From contig NZ_JAKILU010000002.1 in the NCBI RefSeq assembly GCF_023283485.1, positions 186,001 to 250,000 on the forward strand: a stretch of DNA of 64,000 nucleotides, in the 5' to 3' direction. Each line of letters starts with the position of its first letter. Position 1 is the stretch's first letter. The DNA comes from Shewanella glacialipiscicola (GTDB lineage: Bacteria; Pseudomonadota; Gammaproteobacteria; Enterobacterales; Shewanellaceae). Below the pieces are notes generated by a model, which was not told the DNA's origin, did no database searches, and saw only the letters and a program-made list of their open reading frames with translations. A program made the position numbers and the translations under genes. Below are positions 37,196 to 46,062 of the stretch, in pieces.

Positions 37196-38884
37196 ATGAA
37201 AGACACATTTTTCAGAACCTTATCGTGGCTACATACTTGGGCTGGTTTGCTGGTATGTTGGGTGTTATTACTCATCTTTTTTGCGGGTAGCTTGAGCTAT
37301 TTTCGTCATGAAATAAGCTTATGGAATGAGCCTGAATTACATCAAGGTGTTTATCAGGACTATCAAGCTAACAGTCTAGAAAACCAATTGGATAAAGACC
37401 AACGGTATATAGAAGCACATGCGCCTACGGCCGCACAGCGTTGGATGATCGATTTTCCAACTGAACGAAAACCCTTTCACAGTGCTAGCTGGCAGCTCCC
37501 GCCAGAAAAAGGCCAACGCCGTGGTAAAACTGAAGAACATGTGGCTTTAGCCGATGGCAGCGGCATGATCTCAGAGGTGCGTGAGAGTCGCGGCGGCAAT
37601 TTCTTTTATCGTCTGCACTTTGACTTACACTATATGTCGGCTATCACTGCACGTTATATCGTCGGCGTTTGCACTATGTTTATGCTGATAGCACTTATTA
37701 GTGGCATAGTGATCCATAAGCGGATCTTTAAAGATTTATTCAGTTTTAGGCGCGATAAAGGTGCACGTTCTTGGTTAGATACCCATAATGTGAGCTCAGT
37801 TATCGCTCTGCCCTACCATCTTATGATCACTTATACGGGTCTTATTACCCTGATGCTGATGTATATTCCATGGACAGTTAATACTGCCTATTCAGGTGAC
37901 AACCAAGCCTTTTTAAAAGAGCTGAACCCCGCAAGACAAACTGAGAAAGCGGCAGGGATTAGTGCGCCACAAGTGCAACTGAGCCAATTACTACCGCAAG
38001 TAAAAGCCGCATGGGGCGACGCGCCAATTAAGCAAGTCACAGTGTCATACCCTAAAGATCAACATAGCCAAGTGACCTTTTACCAAAATACCGGTAAAGA
38101 CGTAACCGACAACGCCAATGTTTTAATATTTAACGGTGTTAATGGTGAGCTCAAGTATGTAAGCCCGCACGATGCCTCGGGAGCGTCAGCGACCTACGAT
38201 ACAATGATGTCATTGCACACCGCACGTTTTGCTGAACCGCTATTAAGGATTTTATTCTTTTTCTGCGGCTTATTAGGCTGCGCTATGATTGCAACGGGTA
38301 CCTTAATGTGGGCCATTCGCTTACGGCAAAAACAGCAAAAATCACTGGATAACGGTGACAAGCCGAGCTTGGGATTACGTTTAGTTGAAGGATTAAACTT
38401 TATGTTTATCTTGGGATTACCTTTAGGTACCGTAGCCTTCTTTTATGCTAATCGGCTATTATCCACACACTTTTCTGGCCGCTCTGAATGGGAAATTCAC
38501 AGTTTTTTTATCGCGTTAGCGGCAATGGGAGTGTGGGCTTTTTGGGGGCGTTCACGTCGTCAGTGGCAAATCGCATTAATACTCACAGGGAGCTTGTATT
38601 GTGCACTGCCCGTACTCAATGCTTTTACCTCACCAAACCATCTCATCGACAATATTCAATCTCACCAATGGCCTTTAGTCGGGTTTGACCTGCTCGTAGT
38701 TATACTTGGCTGCGCTATGTTATTTGCTAGTAAAAGATTAACCTTGATAGCAACATCCTCCGTTAATGGCTCAGCAAGACCCGCATTGAATGCAAAGACG
38801 AATAAAGCCCGCCGCAGCGAGTCAAAAACATCCCTAGCCAACGAACTGACCTCGCAACCTTCATTAGAGGAAGTCAAATCATGA
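37196..38884 (+). CDS. PepSY-associated TM protein (iron-linked reductase-like)
   Basis: A 562-residue inner-membrane protein of the PepSY_TM (PiuB/FoxB-like) family. It begins FFRTLSWLHTWAGLLVCWVLLLIFFAGSLSYFRHEI, the family's typical first helix with a conserved His (HTWAG). His residues in YRLHFDLHYM, LDTHNVSSVIALPYHLMI and SLHTARF near further membrane helices are suited to heme or metal coordination. Members are thought to help release iron from siderophores in the periplasm. The start at 37196 is chosen over an overlapping GTG at 37184. Its stop overlaps the DUF3325 start (ATGA), so the three genes are coupled. Confidence 0.88.
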   Translation: MKDTFFRTLSWLHTWAGLLVCWVLLLIFFAGSLSYFRHEISLWNEPELHQGVYQDYQANSLENQLDKDQRYIEAHAPTAAQRWMIDFPTERKPFHSASWQLPPEKGQRRGKTEEHVALADGSGMISEVRESRGGNFFYRLHFDLHYMSAITARYIVGVCTMFMLIALISGIVIHKRIFKDLFSFRRDKGARSWLDTHNVSSVIALPYHLMITYTGLITLMLMYIPWTVNTAYSGDNQAFLKELNPARQTEKAAGISAPQVQLSQLLPQVKAAWGDAPIKQVTVSYPKDQHSQVTFYQNTGKDVTDNANVLIFNGVNGELKYVSPHDASGASATYDTMMSLHTARFAEPLLRILFFFCGLLGCAMIATGTLMWAIRLRQKQQKSLDNGDKPSLGLRLVEGLNFMFILGLPLGTVAFFYANRLLSTHFSGRSEWEIHSFFIALAAMGVWAFWGRSRRQWQIALILTGSLYCALPVLNAFTSPNHLIDNIQSHQWPLVGFDLLVVILGCAMLFASKRLTLIATSSVNGSARPALNAKTNKARRSESKTSLANELTSQPSLEEVKS

Positions 38885-39231
38885 TGCCAGAATTTATCCC
38901 TGTACTTGGGATCTTAGGCTTAAGTTATCTTTCCCTCGCCCTATTCGCCTTAGCTAAGTTTGGTCATTTTAAAGATGTGTTTAACCGCCCACCCGCACAA
39001 TGGCAAAGCCATTTACTCACCTCGTTTGCCTGGTTATTACTGGCGTTTAGCCTCAGTGCTTGTGCAAGTGATCAAGGCTGGGCCTATGGCAGCATTTTGT
39101 TTATGGGGATCATTTCCCTCGCGGCAATGCTAGTTATTCTGACCTTAAGCTTTAGTCCACGCCATTTGCCCATAGGTATAGTCACAAGCAGTGTGCTAAC
39201 GGGGAGTTTATTATTCGCATCTGGGATATAA
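38881..39231 (+). CDS. DUF3325 inner-membrane protein
   Basis: A 116-residue protein with four hydrophobic helices and little else. The start overlaps the preceding stop by four bases (ATGA); an ATG three bases later is the alternative. It matches DUF3325 by size, helix layout and its place as the last gene of the DUF3649-PepSY-DUF3325 iron operon. No catalytic residues are recognisable. It is probably a partner of the PepSY-TM protein. Confidence 0.8.
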   Translation: MMPEFIPVLGILGLSYLSLALFALAKFGHFKDVFNRPPAQWQSHLLTSFAWLLLAFSLSACASDQGWAYGSILFMGIISLAAMLVILTLSFSPRHLPIGIVTSSVLTGSLLFASGI

Positions 39232-39323
39232 CGCAACTCTGTCCATCTTAGACTTGGCAGATCATAGCTATGTGATCACCGCTAGGCTATAGTGCCCTGA
39301 TGTCTTTCAGATAGGAGAAAATC

Positions 39324-39761
39324 ATGGGCTTTAAGTTAATGGTCAATTGGCAAACTTCGCCTGCAGAAGAAGGTGAGTTTTGCCGAGACCACAGCATTAC
39401 TTTTGGCAGCGGCCAGACAATTCAGGCCTCTTCAGCGCCAGATTACAAAGGTAATGAGCATAATGTTAATCCAGAAGAAAGTTTACTAGCTGCGCTATCC
39501 TCATGTCATATGCTGACCTTTCTGACTATTGCTCACCTTAAACGCTTAAATGTGACGTCCTATGTTGATAATGCAACAGCCGAGCTTGGAAAAAACGAAG
39601 CCGGAAAACTCGCCATTATTAAAATGGTACTTAACCCTAAGGTCGTTTTTGCGGATGGGATTGACGTTAACCATGAAACGTTAGAAAAAATCCACGAAAA
39701 AGCCCATGCTAACTGCTTTATTGCTAATACGTTAACGACGGATATTCAAATTAAGTTTTAG
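39324..39761 (+). CDS. OsmC/Ohr family protein
   Basis: A 145-residue OsmC-fold protein. It has the two reactive cysteines of the family, in LSSCHMLTF (first) and HANCFIAN (second), and NPEESLLAALSSC just before the first. Family members reduce organic hydroperoxides through these cysteines. The sequence fits general OsmC-like rather than strict Ohr. The AGGAGAA Shine-Dalgarno sequence is strong. It has its own terminator and is separated by 92 bases from the iron operon, so it may be independently regulated. Confidence 0.9.
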   Translation: MGFKLMVNWQTSPAEEGEFCRDHSITFGSGQTIQASSAPDYKGNEHNVNPEESLLAALSSCHMLTFLTIAHLKRLNVTSYVDNATAELGKNEAGKLAIIKMVLNPKVVFADGIDVNHETLEKIHEKAHANCFIANTLTTDIQIKF

Positions 39762-39781
39762 CGTTAAACATTATCTTTACG

Positions 39782-39814
39782 GCCTGCTTGAGGTATTCAT
39801 AAGCAGGCTTTTTT
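39782..39814 (+). terminator. Terminator of the OsmC gene
   Basis: The stem GCCTGCTT/AAGCAGGC is followed by six T residues, 20 bases past the stop. Confidence 0.9.
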
Positions 39815-39995
39815 ATTGCCTGACACCAACCTTTCGCAAGATTCGCTACGCCATCTAATGCTACAAAAATATCGCTACAGCAGGGTAATTTTTAAGCCTG
39901 ATTCAAATAAAGGCACATAAGAGATGAGCATATGAGCTGCTTGTAAGCGTGGCAGTATAACAACGGGGATGAGTAAGATAATGAATGGACATAAA

Positions 39996-40031
39996 AATGG
40001 GTGTTGTCTCGGGAACGAAGAGACAACACCC
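39996..40031 (-). terminator. Terminator of the tricorn-like protease gene
   Basis: A perfect 12-base stem GGGTGTTGTCTC/GAGACAACACCC. On the minus strand it is followed by ATTTTTAT, 80 bases past the stop. Confidence 0.85.
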
Positions 40032-40111
40032 TAACTTTGTACGCGGCTATATTAACTGCGATATCTTAAATTTCAGTTAAATCTCGGTTTAATTCTAAAT
40101 ATAAATATCGA

Positions 40112-43100
40112 TTACTGCGCTTTAATATCCTGCGCCATCCCTTTTGCGGGCAGCGGTTGCGCTTTTAAAGCAGGAATAGGCTGCTTGACCAATTCATCTT
40201 TTAAATAGCTTATCGCAGTTTCAAGCTGAGCATCTTTGCCACTAAAGGTAGCAAACGGTAAGTTATCAACTTCAATATCTGGCGTTACGCCATGCCCTTC
40301 AAGCACCCAGCGGCCATCCATTCCATACTGCGGATACTCGGCCACCCGCGCCATTCCGTTATCGGTCAAAGTATTACGCCCAGATAACCACACACCCGCT
40401 CCAGCTGTTTGTTTACCAATTAACGGCGCAATACCGAGCGCTTTAATCCCCGCGGAAAAGGTCTCGCCGTCGGAGTAGGTCAGCTCATCGGTTAATACTA
40501 CTAAATGGCCGCGGAAGGTTTGCTGCATATTGGTATAAGCGGTGCCGTGGGTGGGTTGCCAGAAAGACCATGCGCGGCGTAATAATTTCTCGATAATCCA
40601 ACTGTCGATATTGCCACCACGGTTACGGCGCACGTCGATAATTAAGCCATCTTTATCATAATTGGTATAAAACTCACGGGCGAAACTTTCAATATCACCG
40701 CCGCCCATGGCATATAAGTGCAAATAACCCATCTTGCCCTTACTCGCAGCCTCAACCACTGCGGCATTATGGCTCACCCAATCTTGGTAACGTAACTGGC
40801 TATCCACCGTAGCACTGACTGGCATGACGATAGTTTTATGTGTTTGATTACCGCGTTTTAGCAGTAGCAATACTTGCTTGTCCTGTTGATTACGTAAAAG
40901 CCGCGTAACATCAGCCACATTCGCTACTGGCGTGCCATTAATGGCTAACAACATATCACCTTCTTTGGCATTAACTTCGATACGATTTAACGGTGAAGCA
41001 TTGGCGGGTAATTCAGGATCGTTACTGTAAATATGCGCAATGTTAACGCCATCCGCAGTTTGCTGTAGACGCGCGCCTAAACTCGCCGTTTTAGCGGCAT
41101 CGGGATCTTGTGGTAAATCCCCTCCACGCACCTGCGAGTGCAAAGAATCTAACTCGCCCATCATTTGCATAAAGATATCATTCAGCTCATTGCGGTCGGT
41201 CAGGCGGTCGAGTAAAGGTTGATACTTAGTTTTGGTCGCTTGCCAATCAAGGCCGCGCATCTTTTTATCAAAGAAGGATTCCTTATGCATTAACCAAGCA
41301 TCTTCAAACATTTGTTGCCACTCAAGCGGGGGAGAAATCGCTAATTGCCACTGCTGCGTTTGCACTTTATCATTATCCGTATCATCCAACTTATCGCCGC
41401 CATCGACAATCAGCAGTGCCTTGTCATCACTATGTTTACGCAGCATCAGCTTTTTACCGTCAGCAGATACCGCATAATGACCCACATCTTCAGCAAACAC
41501 TTCGGCCTTAGGGCTTAAAGGATCAAACTTAATGGTCATTAAACTCGGCTCAGTATCATCACCCATCGCTTGATCAAGCACATAAAGACGGTCATCCACA
41601 GCACGAAGCTCACTGTAATTACCTGAATCAATAGGCACTTGCCATAAGCGCTGTGAAATACCCGCCCAATCGATAGTTAGTGGATTAGCTTTATCCTTAA
41701 TATCCGTTTTTTCAGCTTGCTTAGCGCTGAGTTCATTAGGTTTGCTAAAGGGAAACTTGGCATTTTTGACTAAGGCAATAGCAAATATTTGGCTGCGTTT
41801 ATCAAACACGGGCCCCATGTTTCTATCACCCCAAGGGGAGCTTGGTGTTGCACTAAATTGGCGGTTTGACAGGAAATAGAGCCACTGCCCGTCACGACTA
41901 AAGGTGGGCGAATAGGACTCATACTTATCGCTAGTCAGTGTCTCGGCCTTATTCTCATCCACTGAATAAAGAACAATTTGCGGTCTTTGCTTACCGATTT
42001 CTGACTTAGTTAATGCAATAAAACGGCTATCACCAGACCAGCGGATATCGGCATAAGGCCCAAGTCCCTCACCGTTAGTGATGATTTTTTGGTTAGTGTT
42101 TTTCTTTAAATCCAGTAGCCAAACGTTGCCATCATTATCGTCGTGGGCGATAAACCGACCGTCTTGCGACAAGTTAAGGCTCATTCTTAAAGTATGGCCA
42201 TCTTTCGTCAACTGTTTAGCACCACTGCTGCCATCGGCGGGAAATTGCCAAATTTCTTGCTGACCCGTCATGTCGCTAATGGCATAAACAGATTTGCCAT
42301 CTTGGCTCAAAATAGCTTCTCTAACACGATAAGTCCCTGGCAGCGCAACTTGTACTAAGCGCGAGCCATCAACACCCGCAATGGCGATATGGCTGCGAGC
42401 AGTAATCACTACTTTATCGCCAGTAAGGGCTAAATCGGTAGAGGACGCGTAATCCATAGGGTCTTTCACCCAATGTTCACGGCGCTGGGCAAAATCAGAG
42501 AGGAGCTCGATATTAAGTAACGAGTCTTTAGCTGAAGCAATGTCAAATACATGGATATCTGCACCCTGCTGAAATACCATTTTACCTTTATCCATTCGCG
42601 CGCCGCGGACTTGCCAATCTTTAAACTGGGTCAACTGCTTTGCGTCTGAGCCATCGAGTGCCATCGACCACAGGTTATCGTTACCATCGCTGTCGCTGAT
42701 AAAATAGAGTCTGTCCTGCCATAGCATGGGTTGACGTACAGAGCCGTCGTGTTGACCGCTAAGTAGCTGTGCTTCGGTTTTACTGCCGAGTTTAAAACGC
42801 CATAATTCGCCTTTTGCGCCACCACGGTACACTTTGGCATTATCGCCCGTCACTTGCAGGCCAAAACGGGTGAAATACACGTAATCGTTGTTGTCATCAA
42901 TCACACCTTCGACCGCATCGGCTAAAGGTAAATCAGTGGTCGTCAGGGTTTTAGGATCAACACTGCGCAGCATCCAATTATTGGCAGGGCCAAAGCCACT
43001 GTCGGTAGAATATAAAATGTCGCCTTTGGCCGTAAAGCCTTGAACCCGCACACGGCTATTCTCAAAACTCACCCGTTTAGCTACGCCGCCCGTAACAGGG

Positions 43101-43396
43101 ATCACATACACTTCGCTCGCGCCTTCATAATTGGCTACATAAGCCACCCACTTACCATCGGCAGAAATACTGGCACCGAGCTCTTCTGCGGGTAAACTGG
43201 TTAAGCGAGTCGCGGCCTTTTGGCCTAGGGTCTGAGTCCATAAATCGCCTTCTGCAGTAAAGACTAAGGTTTGATCGTGCAGAGCTGGCGCACGGTAATA
43301 TCCTTGATTGCTAACGGTATCAGCCGCGATGGCAGGTACTGCGGTTAACGTGCCTAGGGCAAGCATGCAGCTGGTAACGGAATGGCGAAGTTTCAT
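40112..43396 (-). CDS. Tricorn-like S41 protease with beta-propeller
   Basis: A 1094-residue secreted protease. The signal peptide ends in AVPAIAA. Two beta-propeller halves with TolB/WD-like repeats follow (about residues 30-650: YSTDSGFGPANN, LYFISDSDGNDNLWSM, AISDMTGQQEIW, LYFLSNRQFS). A helical region and a PDZ domain (about 790-870) lead to an S41 catalytic domain. The catalytic core is visible as IDVRRNRGGNIDSWI and DELTYSDGETFSAGIKALGIAPLIGKQTAGAGVW, with the Ser in YSDGE. Tricorn proteases degrade peptides to small fragments. In Shewanella relatives this form acts in the periplasm. It is a single gene with its own terminator. Confidence 0.93.
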   Translation of the reverse strand: MKLRHSVTSCMLALGTLTAVPAIAADTVSNQGYYRAPALHDQTLVFTAEGDLWTQTLGQKAATRLTSLPAEELGASISADGKWVAYVANYEGASEVYVIPVTGGVAKRVSFENSRVRVQGFTAKGDILYSTDSGFGPANNWMLRSVDPKTLTTTDLPLADAVEGVIDDNNDYVYFTRFGLQVTGDNAKVYRGGAKGELWRFKLGSKTEAQLLSGQHDGSVRQPMLWQDRLYFISDSDGNDNLWSMALDGSDAKQLTQFKDWQVRGARMDKGKMVFQQGADIHVFDIASAKDSLLNIELLSDFAQRREHWVKDPMDYASSTDLALTGDKVVITARSHIAIAGVDGSRLVQVALPGTYRVREAILSQDGKSVYAISDMTGQQEIWQFPADGSSGAKQLTKDGHTLRMSLNLSQDGRFIAHDDNDGNVWLLDLKKNTNQKIITNGEGLGPYADIRWSGDSRFIALTKSEIGKQRPQIVLYSVDENKAETLTSDKYESYSPTFSRDGQWLYFLSNRQFSATPSSPWGDRNMGPVFDKRSQIFAIALVKNAKFPFSKPNELSAKQAEKTDIKDKANPLTIDWAGISQRLWQVPIDSGNYSELRAVDDRLYVLDQAMGDDTEPSLMTIKFDPLSPKAEVFAEDVGHYAVSADGKKLMLRKHSDDKALLIVDGGDKLDDTDNDKVQTQQWQLAISPPLEWQQMFEDAWLMHKESFFDKKMRGLDWQATKTKYQPLLDRLTDRNELNDIFMQMMGELDSLHSQVRGGDLPQDPDAAKTASLGARLQQTADGVNIAHIYSNDPELPANASPLNRIEVNAKEGDMLLAINGTPVANVADVTRLLRNQQDKQVLLLLKRGNQTHKTIVMPVSATVDSQLRYQDWVSHNAAVVEAASKGKMGYLHLYAMGGGDIESFAREFYTNYDKDGLIIDVRRNRGGNIDSWIIEKLLRRAWSFWQPTHGTAYTNMQQTFRGHLVVLTDELTYSDGETFSAGIKALGIAPLIGKQTAGAGVWLSGRNTLTDNGMARVAEYPQYGMDGRWVLEGHGVTPDIEVDNLPFATFSGKDAQLETAISYLKDELVKQPIPALKAQPLPAKGMAQDIKAQ

Positions 43397-43672
43397 GTAT
43401 GACCTCTATCTTATTGTTATTTTTAATGTGCTTATTTTTTATGACGGACTATTTTATGACGGACCATTTATAGGTGATAGGCCAAGAGTGTTTACACCTA
43501 AACTCGACCTATTTTATAATCAAACTAGCAGAATTGAGCCCAAAGTTCAGTAACCTTAAGTAAGATAAGTTTTAGCAAATGTGTCATCTATTTTACCAAT
43601 ACAGATCAAATAGATAAAAATTGAGAATATAAAATAAACCCGTTTGTTTAGCTTTCACTGCCCTAGGGCAAT
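43397..43672. other. Intergenic region upstream of the tricorn-like gene
   Basis: An AT-rich region between the tricorn-like gene and the thrC terminator. A short direct repeat, ATGACGGAC, occurs at 43441 and 43456. No gene is seen. Confidence 0.4.
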
Positions 43673-43695
43673 AAAAAAGGGAGCGAGGCTCCCTT
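43673..43695 (-). terminator. Terminator of thrABC
   Basis: The stem AAGGGAGC/GCTCCCTT is followed on the minus strand by a T-run, 35 bases past the thrC stop. Confidence 0.9.
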
Positions 43696-43730
43696 AAAAT
43701 ATAATCCCCATATCTATTATGGATTGATAT

Positions 43731-45014
43731 TTAACCTAATATTTTAAATAAATGGTTTTTTAATGCTGCAAAATCAGCCGGTAACTCTGCCGATAATATC
43801 GGTTTATTCGCAACGGCGGCCAATTCTGCAGGCAAAGGTAAATTCAGGCTAAGCTCACGATCGACCACATCTTTAAACTTTGCGGGATGTGCCGTCCCTA
43901 AAAATATGCCCACTTCGTCAGGCAATAGAGTTAACGACAAGGCTTTAGCTGCAATTGCGGCATGGGGCTCAGATACATAACCTTGCGCGTATAACTCAGC
44001 TAACGCCTGCGAAGTTTGCTCCTCCGACAAGCGAATACCGACTAAGTCACTCAATGGCCAGCCTAGTTTTTCACAAATCGCTTCAACTCGTGGCCAGTTA
44101 CTTGGCTCACTGACATCCATCGCATTAGACATCGTCGCTTGGGTTTGATTTGGCTGCCATTGACCATTAGCTAAATAGCGCGGCACGGTATCGTTAGCAT
44201 TGGTCGCGGCGATAAAACGTTTAACTGGTAATCCCATCGCTTTAGCAAATAAACCCGCGGTGAGATTACCAAAATTACCACTGGGCACTGCAATCACCGG
44301 TTCGGCATCGTGGCGCAGCTTAGACTGAGCAACTGCTTCAAAGTAATAACAAATTTGTGCAAGCAATCGACTAATGTTGATAGAGTTAGCGGAGTTCAAG
44401 CTTAAACCATCACGAACATCGGCATCATCGAAGGCCCGTTTCACTAAATCTTGGCAGGCATCAAAATCGGACGAAACAGCGACTGTGTGAATATTTTTGC
44501 CCAAAGTCGTGAACATCTTTTCCTGTAGCTCGCTGATCTTACCCTTAGGATAAAGCACGACGACATTAACCTTATCAAGCCCATAAAAGGCATCCGCAAC
44601 CGCTGCGCCAGTGTCACCCGATGTTGCAGTTAGAATGGTTAAGCGTGTGTCACCCACAAAGGTATTGACGCACTGCGCCATAAAACGCGCACCAAAATCT
44701 TTAAATGCCAACGTTGGGCCGTGGAACAATTCGAGGCAAGCGCGCTGCTCGTCAACAGCAATCAAAGGTAAATCAAAGTTAAAGGCGCGCTCAACCAATT
44801 TATCGACCGCATCTTGCCCTAACTCTGAGGCGAGCCATGCGCCGAGCACTTTTTTACTGCGCTCAACAAATGGCAGCGCCAGTAACCCTTCAATATCATC
44901 TAAGACCGGTATTTGGGTTGGAAAAAACAAACCTCTGTCTTTACCTAACCCTAATTGCACCGCTTCTTTAAAGCTCACTTTTTGTGAAGGATGTTTTAAA
45001 TTATATAGTTCCAT
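43731..45014 (-). CDS. thrC: Threonine synthase
   Basis: A 427-residue PLP enzyme making threonine from O-phosphohomoserine. It is clear from ELFHGPTLAFKDFGARFMAQ, with the PLP Lys in AFKDFG, and from ATSGDTGAAVADAF and AVPSGNFGNLTAGL. The start at 45014 is preceded by a GTG six bases earlier. It is the third gene of thrA-thrB-thrC, 85 bases after thrB. Confidence 0.97.
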   Translation of the reverse strand: MELYNLKHPSQKVSFKEAVQLGLGKDRGLFFPTQIPVLDDIEGLLALPFVERSKKVLGAWLASELGQDAVDKLVERAFNFDLPLIAVDEQRACLELFHGPTLAFKDFGARFMAQCVNTFVGDTRLTILTATSGDTGAAVADAFYGLDKVNVVVLYPKGKISELQEKMFTTLGKNIHTVAVSSDFDACQDLVKRAFDDADVRDGLSLNSANSINISRLLAQICYYFEAVAQSKLRHDAEPVIAVPSGNFGNLTAGLFAKAMGLPVKRFIAATNANDTVPRYLANGQWQPNQTQATMSNAMDVSEPSNWPRVEAICEKLGWPLSDLVGIRLSEEQTSQALAELYAQGYVSEPHAAIAAKALSLTLLPDEVGIFLGTAHPAKFKDVVDRELSLNLPLPAELAAVANKPILSAELPADFAALKNHLFKILG

Positions 45015-45099
45015 ACTCACTCAACCTTTTGATGCTAATACTTAAACACTGATTTTTGATATTTAACCGTGATATTTAGTCTTAATGCTAAAACAAGCA

Positions 45100-46062
45100 T
45101 TAATCGACTCTACGCGTGCCTTGCTCATCAAGGCGACACACATGGGCAAAGCCACCCGCTTCGGTTAAATAATGCTGTTCTAACCAAGCTTTAGCGGCAT
45201 TGGCTGTGGTTAAATCGTCAGTAATCGAAAACAGTGTTGGGCCGCTGCCCGAAATACCCGTAGTCAACATACCTAAATCGGCTAAGGCAGCTCTAGCATT
45301 GTCGTAACCTGGAATGGCAGCAGCGCGATAAGGCTCGGCTAGTACATCCTTTAATACGCTGATGGCCAGCTTAGCGTTTTGCTGATAAGACGCATGTACA
45401 AAAGCACTTAAATAACGTCCAAAATCAATAGTGACACTTTTATCGTATTGATTAGGCATGAGTTTACGCATCATCGCCGTTGAAAGTGAAATCCCTGGAT
45501 AGGCCACTACCCAATACCAGTCTTTAAAACTCGGTATCGCTTCACAAATTGTGCCTGGCACATTAAGCATCAATTGCATGCCACCCAAATAACAAGGGGC
45601 CACATTGTCGTAATGCACACTGCCGCTAATTTTACCTTCAAACTCACCCATCAACTCAAGCAATGCTTGCTCGTTATAGGGCCGATTAAAATGTTCATTC
45701 AAGGCATATAACGCCGCTACGACAGAGCTTGCACTCGACCCCAAGCCACTACCGACGGGCAGGTTCTTTTCCAGTGTGAGTGCCACGCCTTCATCTGCTT
45801 TACCCTGCGCCGTTAAAAACTCTCGACTAAGAGCTTTTAAGAAAAACTCGGCACACTGAAACACTATATTGTCTTGCGGATTTTCAGGAAGTTTATGGGC
45901 CCAAGCGCCAGTTTGCGCCAAACTCACACCCGATTTTGCTGCAGCAATCGTCACTCTGTCACCAAGTAAACTGCCATCGATAGGCGCCAATGCCGCGCCC
46001 AGCAAATCAAATCCTACGCCCACATTACCCATAGAGGCTGGTGCGTAAACAGTCAAACTCAT
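45100..46062 (-). CDS. thrB: Homoserine kinase
   Basis: A 320-residue GHMP kinase: the N-terminal [21 protein letters not shown], the ATP-binding [22 protein letters not shown] loop and the C-terminal [12 protein letters not shown] motif. It phosphorylates homoserine for thrC. Its ATG overlaps the thrA stop by four bases (ATGA), indicating coupled translation. Confidence 0.97.
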   Translation of the reverse strand: MSLTVYAPASMGNVGVGFDLLGAALAPIDGSLLGDRVTIAAAKSGVSLAQTGAWAHKLPENPQDNIVFQCAEFFLKALSREFLTAQGKADEGVALTLEKNLPVGSGLGSSASSVVAALYALNEHFNRPYNEQALLELMGEFEGKISGSVHYDNVAPCYLGGMQLMLNVPGTICEAIPSFKDWYWVVAYPGISLSTAMMRKLMPNQYDKSVTIDFGRYLSAFVHASYQQNAKLAISVLKDVLAEPYRAAAIPGYDNARAALADLGMLTTGISGSGPTLFSITDDLTTANAAKAWLEQHYLTEAGGFAHVCRLDEQGTRRVD

